Origin: Desulfovibrio sp.
GTDB taxonomy: Bacteria > Desulfobacterota > Desulfovibrionia > Desulfovibrionales > Desulfovibrionaceae
NCBI GenBank assembly: GCA_022839785.1
Contig: JALHJW010000008.1
Coordinates: 62,001 to 126,000, forward strand
Direction of reading: 5' to 3'
Length of the DNA stretch: 64,000 nt
Below, in pieces: positions 25,258-31,883 of the stretch. The notes below the pieces were generated by a model. The model was not told the origin of the DNA. It ran no database searches and was given only the letters and a program-made list of their open reading frames with translations. The position numbers were made by a program, and so were the translations under genes. Within the stretch, counting starts at the first letter, position 1; each line of letters opens with the position of its first letter.

Positions 25258-26379
25258 ATGAACCCCTTCCGCATCGAGGCCATCCAGCCGGGACAACCTT
25301 TCTGCGACAGGCTGGACGAACTTGCCCGACTCCTTGGTCATGCCGAGAGCTTCCAGAACGTCATGCTCTCTTCGCCCCGCCGCTATGGGAAGACCTCGCT
25401 CGCCCTGCGCGTGCAGGACGAGTTGCGCAAGGACGGGTGGGGCTGCATGCGGGTGGATTTCTTCGGAGTGGATTCGGTCGAGGACGTGGCCCGGCGCATC
25501 GGGCGCGGCCTGATCCAGGCGCTCGATGCGCGTGAATCCCTGCTCGGCAAGGGCAAGCGCTTTCTTCGGGGGCTGACCGCCTTCCGCCCTGTCTTCAGTC
25601 TGGAGGAAAGCGGCCCTTCCGTGTCCGTGCAGCGTATTCCCGAGACCCTCCGTCCCGCGGACCTGCTCGCCAACACCCTGGACGATCTGGCCGGGGTCGT
25701 GAAGACCGCTGGCTTCAAGCTGCATGTGGTCTTCGATGAGTTCCAGGAGATCACGCGACTGGGCGATTCCGGGCAGATCGAAGGCATCATGCGTGCCGCT
25801 ATCCAGGGACAGGACGCCGCTTACCTCTTCCTGGGCAGCAGGCGCGGCGTGCTCCGCGCCATGTTCAACGAACGCAAGCGCCCCCTGTTTCAGTCAGCCC
25901 TGCCCATGGCCCTTGGCCCCCTGCCCGCGCCTGACGCGGCAGCGTTCCTGGTCGAGCAGTTCGCCAAGGGCGGCAAGCGGATTGCAACGGACGACGCCAC
26001 GGCGCTCTGCGCCATGGTCGAATGTTACCCGTACTACGTGCAGCGGCTGGCCGCCGAGGTTTTCCAGATGTCTGCGAAACAAGTGACCGCGGACGATCTG
26101 CGCGCGGGCCTGCGGGCTGTCATTGGCGCAGAGCGTTACGGCTATCAGGCCGTGCTCAGCGGCCTGACCCCCCGGCAGACCAAAATCCTGCGCACCATCG
26201 CCCGCACCCCCCCCACCGAGCTGCAAGGCGCTGCATTCGTCGCTCACGCAGGAGCCCCGGCCTCCTCCATCGCCCAGACCGCCAAGAAACTCCTGGAAGA
26301 AGACATCATCGAAAAACCCGAAACCGCCCCCTGGCGCGTGGTCGATCCCGTGTTCGCCCAATGGCTGCGGGAGATGTGA
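25258..26379 (+). CDS. ATP-binding protein of the AAA/STAND-like ATPase class
   Basis: A 373-residue P-loop ATPase. Walker A is SSPRRYGKTSLA (about 38-49), Walker B is LHVVFDEFQEI (about 156-166), and sensor-like LFLGSRRGVLRAMF follows. The C-terminal 75 residues look like a winged helix (LTPRQTKILRTIA, then SSIAQTAKKLLEEDIIEK). This architecture is that of the archaeal-type ATPase family often found as isolated accessory genes. AAGGAG at 25247-25252 precedes the ATG. It is flanked by two direct copies of an intergenic repeat, and its promoter is AT-rich compared with its surroundings. Function unknown. Confidence 0.85.
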   Translation: MNPFRIEAIQPGQPFCDRLDELARLLGHAESFQNVMLSSPRRYGKTSLALRVQDELRKDGWGCMRVDFFGVDSVEDVARRIGRGLIQALDARESLLGKGKRFLRGLTAFRPVFSLEESGPSVSVQRIPETLRPADLLANTLDDLAGVVKTAGFKLHVVFDEFQEITRLGDSGQIEGIMRAAIQGQDAAYLFLGSRRGVLRAMFNERKRPLFQSALPMALGPLPAPDAAAFLVEQFAKGGKRIATDDATALCAMVECYPYYVQRLAAEVFQMSAKQVTADDLRAGLRAVIGAERYGYQAVLSGLTPRQTKILRTIARTPPTELQGAAFVAHAGAPASSIAQTAKKLLEEDIIEKPETAPWRVVDPVFAQWLREM

Positions 26380-26380
26380 G

Positions 26381-26459
26381 CGGAGTGAAGAGAATCGGGG
26401 AGGAAGGGAACCCCTCCATCCCTCCCCCAGAAACTTTTGGTGCCGCTTCGCGGGTGTTG
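26381..26459 (-). repeat. Intergenic repeat, copy 2 (reverse orientation)
   Basis: Begins directly after the ATPase stop codon. It shares the 21 bp GGGGAGGAAGGG core block and the 18 bp GCCGCTTCGCGGGTGTTG block with copy 1, in the same order and orientation. The central part (CCCCCAGAAACTTTTGGTG) resembles the CAAAAAGTTTTGAGG core of the forward copies when reversed. Confidence 0.85.
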
Positions 26460-26555
26460 CGTAACTTGTTGTCCTACTAATCCTCCCCCCTGCCGTTGAC
26501 TTCCCCCCTAGGTCCGATAGAAGGTCCGTGCGAACGCCGGTTTCGGCGGCCATCC

Positions 26556-26660
26556 CCCGCGCAGCGGCGACAAAAAGTTTTGAGGAAGGGTGGGGGAGGG
26601 GCGCGGGGAGGGGGCGGGAAACCCCTTTTCCAAAAGGGGTTTCCCGCCCCCTCCCCGCTC
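26556..26660 (+). repeat. Intergenic repeat, copy 3, with a 27 bp perfect hairpin
   Basis: Opens GCGCAGCGGCGACAAAAAG, then a G-rich stretch. Positions 26603-26629 are the exact complement of 26632-26658 around a 2-nt CC loop (27 bp stem; centre CCCCTTTTCCAAAAGGGG). It occupies the ettA leader and ends about 35 bp before the start codon. Together with copies 1 and 2 it fills the 315 bp gap after the ATPase gene; nothing else is seen there. Confidence 0.85.
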
Positions 26661-26694
26661 TCTTCTCTCCCTCCCCCTCTCCACAGGAGACGAT

Positions 26695-28377
26695 ATGAGC
26701 CAGGAACCGAACAAGATCATTTATTCCATGTCGCGCGTCTCGAAGTTTTTCGAGAAGCGGCCCATATTGAAGGACATTTCGCTGTCGTATTTTTACGGCG
26801 CGAAGATTGGCGTGCTGGGTCTGAACGGGTCGGGCAAGAGCTCGCTGCTGAAGATTCTGGCGGGCGTGGACCAGGATTTCGAGGGTCGGACGGACTGTGC
26901 GCCGGGCTACACCATCGGGTATCTGGAGCAGGAGCCGCTGCTCAACGAGAAGCGGACCGTGCTGGAGGTGGTGCAGGAGGGCGTGCAGGAGGTCGTTGAT
27001 CTGCTCAAGGAGTTCGAGCAGATCAACGAGAAGTTCGCGGAGCCCATGGAGGCCGATGAGATGGACAAGCTCATCGAGCGCCAGGGCAAGGTGCAGGAGC
27101 GGCTGGACGCGGCGGGTGCCTGGGATCTGGATTCCAGGCTGGAGCAGGCCATGGACGCGCTGCGCTGTCCTCCGGCGGACATGACGCTGGACAAGGTTTC
27201 GGGCGGCGAGCGTCGCCGTGTGGCGCTGTGCAGGCTGCTGCTCAGGCAGCCGGACATTCTGCTGCTGGACGAGCCGACGAACCACCTGGACGCCGAGACG
27301 GTGAACTGGCTGGAGCATCATCTTTCGCAGTATCCGGGCACGATCATCGCGGTGACGCACGACCGGTATTTCCTGGACAACGTGGCGGGCTGGATTCTGG
27401 AGCTCGATCGCGGCAAGGGCATCCCTTGGAAGGGCAACTACTCCTCGTGGCTTGAGCAGAAGCAGGAGCGGCTGAAGATCGAGGAGAAGGGCGAGGCCAA
27501 GCGGCAGAAGACCCTGGAGCGCGAGCTTGAGTGGGCCAGGCAGGCTCCCAAGGGCCGCCACGCCAAGAGCAAGGCGCGTCTGGCGCGGTACGAGGAGCTG
27601 CTCAAGGAAGACGTGCAGAAGCTGGACCGCGAGCTTGAGATCTTCATCCCTGCCGGTCCGAAGCTGGGCAAGAAGGTGATCGAGGTCGAGGGGCTGACCA
27701 AGGCGTATGGCGAGCGGCTGATTTTCGAGGACGTGACGTTCACGGTGCCGCCGGCGGCGGTGGTGGGCATCATCGGCCCCAACGGCGCGGGCAAGACGAC
27801 TTTGTTCCGGATCATCACGGGCAGCGAGCAGCCGGACGGCGGCGGCGTGGTGGTGGGCGAGTCGGTGCAGCTGGGCTACGTGGACCAGGGCCGCGACGTG
27901 CTGGACAACGACAAGACGGTCTGGGAGGTCGTGAGCGGCGGCCTGGACGTGATCAACCTGGGCGGGCGCGACGTGAACTCGCGCGCGTACCTGGGCAAGT
28001 TCAACATCAACGGTTCGGATCAGCAGAAAAAGGTCGGCGTGCTTTCGGGCGGCGAGCGCAACCGCGTGCATCTGGCGCGGGTGCTCAAGTCCGGGGCCAA
28101 CGTGCTGCTGCTGGACGAACCGACCAACGACCTGGACGTGAACACCATCCGGGCGCTGGAGGAGGCGATCCTGAACTTCGCGGGCGCCACGCTGGTGATC
28201 AGCCACGACCGCTGGTTCCTGGACCGCATCTGCACGCACATCCTGGATTTCGAGGGCGACGGCAAGGCCACGTTCTTCGAGGGCAACTTCATGGAGTACG
28301 AGGAGGACAAGAAGGCCCGCCTCGGCGAGGACGCCCTGATCCCTCACCGTATCAAGTACCGCAAGTTCAGCCGCTAG
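26695..28377 (+). CDS. ettA: ABC-F translation factor EttA
   Basis: Ribosome-binding ATPase that gates elongation according to energy charge. It has 560 residues with two ABC domains and no membrane part. Domain 1 has GLNGSGKSS (about 42-50), SGGERRRVALC and LLLDEPTNHLD. The P-site tRNA interaction linker follows (EWARQAPKGRHAKSKARLAR, the EttA-type short arm). Domain 2 has GPNGAGKTT, LSGGERNRVHLARVL and LLLDEPTNDLD. ATG 26695 follows AGGAGA. Its leader is filled by the long hairpin repeat (copy 3), which must affect the mRNA 5' structure. A terminator follows. Confidence 0.95.
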   Translation: MSQEPNKIIYSMSRVSKFFEKRPILKDISLSYFYGAKIGVLGLNGSGKSSLLKILAGVDQDFEGRTDCAPGYTIGYLEQEPLLNEKRTVLEVVQEGVQEVVDLLKEFEQINEKFAEPMEADEMDKLIERQGKVQERLDAAGAWDLDSRLEQAMDALRCPPADMTLDKVSGGERRRVALCRLLLRQPDILLLDEPTNHLDAETVNWLEHHLSQYPGTIIAVTHDRYFLDNVAGWILELDRGKGIPWKGNYSSWLEQKQERLKIEEKGEAKRQKTLERELEWARQAPKGRHAKSKARLARYEELLKEDVQKLDRELEIFIPAGPKLGKKVIEVEGLTKAYGERLIFEDVTFTVPPAAVVGIIGPNGAGKTTLFRIITGSEQPDGGGVVVGESVQLGYVDQGRDVLDNDKTVWEVVSGGLDVINLGGRDVNSRAYLGKFNINGSDQQKKVGVLSGGERNRVHLARVLKSGANVLLLDEPTNDLDVNTIRALEEAILNFAGATLVISHDRWFLDRICTHILDFEGDGKATFFEGNFMEYEEDKKARLGEDALIPHRIKYRKFSR

Positions 28378-28405
28378 GCCGTCCGGCCCGGCGTCCGCTT
28401 TCCGG

Positions 28406-28439
28406 GGCCCTCGCGGAGATGTCCGCGGGGGCCTTTTTT
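28406..28439 (+). terminator. Intrinsic terminator after ettA
   Basis: A 12 bp stem (28406-28417 with 28422-28433, one U-G pair) with a GATG loop is followed by TTTTTT. Confidence 0.9.
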
Positions 28440-28510
28440 CGTGCCGCGCCCTCGCCAGAGCGGGGGACGTGTGATAGTCTTGAGGATGAATTCTCTTGAA
28501 GGAGTATGAC

Positions 28511-29629
28511 ATGAGCATGCAGGGCGCGATTCTTTTCGGGGCATTCCTGGGCATGATGCTGGGCGCGGGGCTGGGCCGGGCGGCCGAGGTCCCGGCGGGC
28601 GCGAGGACGGCCGTGTTCGCGGGCGGCTGCTTCTGGTGCACCGAGGCGGACCTGGAGAAGCTGCCGGGCGTGCTGTCCGTGGTTTCCGGCTATGCGGGCG
28701 GCAAGGAGCCCGACCCCACCTACGAGCAGGTGAGCAGCGGGGCCACCGGGCACCTGGAGTGCGTGCGGGTGACCTACGATCCAGCGGTCATCGACTACCG
28801 CACGCTGGTGCGGGCCTTTTTCCGCACCATCGACCCCACGGACCCGGGCGGCCAGTTTCCGGACCGGGGCAGGCAGTACGCCACGGCGATCTTCTGGCAA
28901 ACCGAGGAGGAGAAGGCCGAGGCCGAGGCCGCGCGCAGGGAGCTTGACGCCTCGGGCACGTTCCGGGAGCCGGTGGTCACGCAGATCAGGAGGCTCGACG
29001 TCTTCTATCCGGCCGAGGCCTACCACCAGGACTTCTACAAGACCAACCCGGCGCGTTACGGCGGCTACCGCATGTCTTCCGGCCGCGACAGGTTCATCGC
29101 GAGCCACTGGGGAGACAAGCCCTTCGCGGACCTCACGGTCTCGGGCCGCACCGAGGCCATGGTCCTGGGAACGGGCCGGACCTGGCGGGAGTTCGAGAAG
29201 CCGTCCACATCCGAGCTGAAGAAGCTGCTCACGCCCGAACAGTATCACGTCACGCAGGAGGAGGGCACGGAGCCGCCCTTCCGCAACGCGTACAACGACA
29301 ACCACGCCGAGGGCATCTACGTGGACGTGGTCTCGGGCGAGCCGCTCTTCGCCTCGCCGCACAAGTTCGACTCCGGCACGGGCTGGCCGAGCTTTTGGCG
29401 GCCCCTGGAGGTGGACAACGTGGTGGAGCGCGAGGACCGTTCGTTGTTCACGACCCGGGTGGAGGTGCGCAGCCGCCGCGGGGACTCGCATCTGGGCCAC
29501 GTCTTCCCGGACGGCCCCAAACCCACGGGCCTGCGTTACTGCATGAACTCCGCGGCCCTGCGTTTCGTGCCCAGGGAGCGGCTGGAGAGCGAGGGGTACG
29601 GGGAGTACCTCGACCTCTTCGCGAAGTAG
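28511..29629 (+). CDS. msrAB: Exported bifunctional methionine sulfoxide reductase MsrA-MsrB
   Basis: A 372-residue fusion that repairs both stereoisomers of methionine sulfoxide. A signal peptide or anchor (GAILFGAFLGMMLGAGLGRA) sends it out of the cytosol. The MsrA domain carries GGCFWCTEA with catalytic Cys40. The MsrB domain has GTGWPSF, SHLGHVF and RYCMNSAALRF with catalytic Cys344. The pairs of CxxC Zn ligands found in many MsrB proteins are absent. ATG 28511 is 6 bp after AAGGAG; an earlier TTG overlaps the ribosome binding site and is rejected. It should defend envelope proteins of an anaerobe against oxidants. Confidence 0.95.
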   Translation: MSMQGAILFGAFLGMMLGAGLGRAAEVPAGARTAVFAGGCFWCTEADLEKLPGVLSVVSGYAGGKEPDPTYEQVSSGATGHLECVRVTYDPAVIDYRTLVRAFFRTIDPTDPGGQFPDRGRQYATAIFWQTEEEKAEAEAARRELDASGTFREPVVTQIRRLDVFYPAEAYHQDFYKTNPARYGGYRMSSGRDRFIASHWGDKPFADLTVSGRTEAMVLGTGRTWREFEKPSTSELKKLLTPEQYHVTQEEGTEPPFRNAYNDNHAEGIYVDVVSGEPLFASPHKFDSGTGWPSFWRPLEVDNVVEREDRSLFTTRVEVRSRRGDSHLGHVFPDGPKPTGLRYCMNSAALRFVPRERLESEGYGEYLDLFAK

Positions 29630-29743
29630 CCGACGGCGCGGCTTTCGGCCCGCCCGCTGGCGGGCCGGGCCGCGCCCTGCCCGGGCCTTTCGCATCGGCC
29701 CTCTTCCGGGTATCCTGCCCGCTCGCACGCCCAAGGAGCACGC

Positions 29744-30412
29744 ATGATCCGAGAGATTCCGCACTGCCTGGAGAACATCTTCGAACCCGAGGCCATCGAG
29801 CGCCGCTCGATGGAGGTCATCGACTCCCTGGTTCCTGAGCCGCGTCCGTTCGAGGGCGCGCAGTGGATCATCGCCCGGCGCATGATCCACACCACGGCCG
29901 ATTTCGACCTGCTCGGCCAGATCCGCTTCCATCCCGGGGCCGTGGGGGCGGGGCTCGCGGCCCTGCGCGCGGGCGCGACCGTGGTCACGGACACGCGCAT
30001 GGCGGCCTGCGGCATTCCCGCCCGCCGCCTGGAGCCCTTCGGCTGCCGCGTGGCCTGTTTCGTGGACGACGCCGAGGTGGCGCGCGAGGCCGCCGCGCGA
30101 GGCCTGACCCGGTCGCACGTGGCGGCGGAGCGGGCCGCGGCGCTGGACGGGCCGGTGATCTGGGCCGTGGGCAACGCACCCACGGCGCTGCTCCGGCTGC
30201 TCGACCTCATGGACGAGAGCCGCGCCCGGCCCGCCTTGGTCGTCGGCATGCCCGTGGGCTTCGTCAACGCGGCCCAGTCCAAGGACCTGCTCATGGCCCG
30301 GCTGGACGTTCCCTGGATCGCCATCGCGGGCCGCAAGGGCGGTTCGGCCCTGGCCGCCTGCACGGTCAACGCCCTGGCCGGGCTGGCCCTGGCCGCGGAG
30401 CAGGCCGCATGA
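29744..30412 (+). CDS. cbiC: Precorrin-8X / cobalt-precorrin-8 methylmutase
   Basis: Moves a methyl group from C11 to C12 of the corrin ring in cobalamin synthesis, yielding (hydrogeno)cobyrinate. It has 222 residues, the family size. The catalytic His lies in RRMIHTTADFD (His49). VVTDTRMAACGI and VGMPVGFVNAAQSKD are conserved substrate-pocket motifs, and RKGGSALAACTVNAL closes the fold. AAGGAG precedes the ATG. The stop overlaps the next gene (ATGA), a precorrin-4 methyltransferase, so two non-consecutive pathway steps are co-translated. In an anaerobe the cobalt-first route (CbiC) is expected. Confidence 0.93.
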   Translation: MIREIPHCLENIFEPEAIERRSMEVIDSLVPEPRPFEGAQWIIARRMIHTTADFDLLGQIRFHPGAVGAGLAALRAGATVVTDTRMAACGIPARRLEPFGCRVACFVDDAEVAREAAARGLTRSHVAAERAAALDGPVIWAVGNAPTALLRLLDLMDESRARPALVVGMPVGFVNAAQSKDLLMARLDVPWIAIAGRKGGSALAACTVNALAGLALAAEQAA

Positions 30413-31173
30413 GCGCCGCCGCGGCCATGGGCCGCGTGGTCTTCATCGGCGCGGGGCCGGGCGATCCCGAACTGCTGACCCTCAAGGCCGCCCGGCTCAT
30501 CGCCGAGGCCGGGCTGGTGCTCTACGCGGGCTCCCTGGTGCCTGAGGCCGTGGTGGCCCACGCCGCGTCCGGCGCGCGCGTCCTAGACTCCTCGGCCATG
30601 ACCCTGGAGGCCACGCACGCCCTGCTGCGCGACTGCGCCCTGGCCGGAAAGCTCGCGGCCCGCGTGCACACCGGCGACCCCTCGCTCTACGGGGCCACGG
30701 CGGAGCAGGCCGCGCTGCTCGACCGCGAGGGCATTCCCTGGGAGATCGTGCCCGGGGTGCCCTCGGCCTTTGCGGCCGCGGCCGCGGCCCACATCCCCCT
30801 GACCTGGCCGGGCGGTTCGCAGAGCGTGATCATCAGCCGTCTGGCCGGGCGCACCGCCGTGCCCGAGGCTGAGGCCCTGCGCCATCTGGCCGCGCACGGC
30901 GCAAGCCTGGCCGTGTACCTCTCGGCCGGCGACCCTTCGGCCGTGCAGTCGGAGTTGCGCGCCGCCGGGCTTCCCGGGGACACGCCGGTGGTGGTGGCGC
31001 ACAAGGTGGGCTGGCCCGGGCAGGTCGTGCTGCACAGCACCTTGGACGAGTTTCCCGAGGCCGTGGCGCGGCACGGGGCCACGCGGCAGACCGTGTTCCT
31101 GGTCCTGCCGGGCAAGACCGGGGAGCGCTCCCGGCTCTACGACCCGGACTTCGTTCACGGCTTCAGGTCCTGA
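30409..31173 (+). CDS. cbiF: Precorrin-4 / cobalt-precorrin-4 C11-methyltransferase
   Basis: SAM-dependent methylation of C11 in corrin ring synthesis. It has 254 residues of the tetrapyrrole methyltransferase fold: VVFIGAGPGDPELLTLKA (N-terminal GAGPGDPE loop), VHTGDPSLYGA, and EIVPGVPSAFAAAAA. ATG 30409 overlaps the cbiC stop by 4 bp. The annotation CobM versus CbiF depends on whether cobalt is already inserted; the anaerobic setting favours CbiF. No cobalamin riboswitch was recognised upstream of the pair. Confidence 0.92.
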   Translation: MSAAAAMGRVVFIGAGPGDPELLTLKAARLIAEAGLVLYAGSLVPEAVVAHAASGARVLDSSAMTLEATHALLRDCALAGKLAARVHTGDPSLYGATAEQAALLDREGIPWEIVPGVPSAFAAAAAAHIPLTWPGGSQSVIISRLAGRTAVPEAEALRHLAAHGASLAVYLSAGDPSAVQSELRAAGLPGDTPVVVAHKVGWPGQVVLHSTLDEFPEAVARHGATRQTVFLVLPGKTGERSRLYDPDFVHGFRS

Positions 31174-31236
31174 GGACCGCGGCGGCAGGCCTTCCCGCGA
31201 TTGCCTTGCCGGGGGCGCGGGGCTATAGGAGCCGCC

Positions 31237-31827
31237 ATGAACATGCAGCGCGTATGCGTCTTTCTGGGGGCGAATCCGGGGCTCGACCCGGCCTACGCCG
31301 AGGCGGCCCGGGCCATGGCCCGGGAACTGGTGTCGCGGGGGATCGGGCTGGTGTACGGCGGCTCGGCCGTGGGCCTGATGAAGGTGCTGGCCGACGCGGT
31401 CATGGCCGGGGGCGGCGAGGCCCTGGGCGTGATCCCGCAGGCCCTGTACGACAAGGAGATCGGCCACACGGGCATCACCAGGCTTGAGGTCGTCTCCTCC
31501 ATGCACGAGCGCAAGGCGCGCATGGCCGAACTGGCCGACGGCTTCGTGGCCCTGCCCGGCGGCATCGGCACCCTGGAGGAGATCTTCGAGGTTTTCACCT
31601 GGGGCCAGCTCGGGTTCCACGCCAAGCCGTGCGGGCTTCTGGACGTGAAGGGCTACTACGGCGGCCTGTGCGCGTTCTTGGACCACGTGCGCGACCAGGG
31701 TTTCCTGAAGAACGACCACCGCGGCATGCTGCTCTGCGACCCGGACCCGGCGCGTCTGCTGGAGCGCATGGCGCGTTTCGAGCCGCCCCGGGTGGCCAAG
31801 TGGGTGGAGCGGCCGAATCAGCTGTAG
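31237..31827 (+). CDS. LOG-family nucleoside monophosphate phosphoribohydrolase
   Basis: Releases a nucleobase from a nucleoside 5'-monophosphate (TIGR00730, Lonely Guy family). It has 196 residues of Rossmann-like fold. VYGGSAVGLM binds phosphate, the catalytic pair lies in MHERKARM and PGGIGTLEE (about 107-115), and TWGQLGFHAKPCGLL completes the signature. TAGGAG precedes ATG 31237. In bacteria the true substrate is usually unknown (AMP or a modified AMP). It appears to be a single-gene unit ending in a palindrome shared with the convergent GGDEF-EAL gene. Confidence 0.9.
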   Translation: MNMQRVCVFLGANPGLDPAYAEAARAMARELVSRGIGLVYGGSAVGLMKVLADAVMAGGGEALGVIPQALYDKEIGHTGITRLEVVSSMHERKARMAELADGFVALPGGIGTLEEIFEVFTWGQLGFHAKPCGLLDVKGYYGGLCAFLDHVRDQGFLKNDHRGMLLCDPDPARLLERMARFEPPRVAKWVERPNQL

Positions 31828-31861
31828 CGGGTTGACGACGGCCGCGGGGGCAACGGCGCAT

Positions 31862-31883
31862 CGGCCGGGGCTAGCCCCGGCCG
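31862..31883. terminator. GC palindrome between convergent genes
   Basis: CGGCCGGGGC and its exact complement around TA form a 10 bp stem that includes the stop codon of the GGDEF-EAL gene. There is no U-tract, so it is at best a weak bidirectional terminator. Confidence 0.4.

Noticed and set aside
29630..29743. Possible cobalamin riboswitch upstream of cbiC
   Set aside because: The gap is only 114 bp and shows a simple GC hairpin; no B12-box-like sequence was found.
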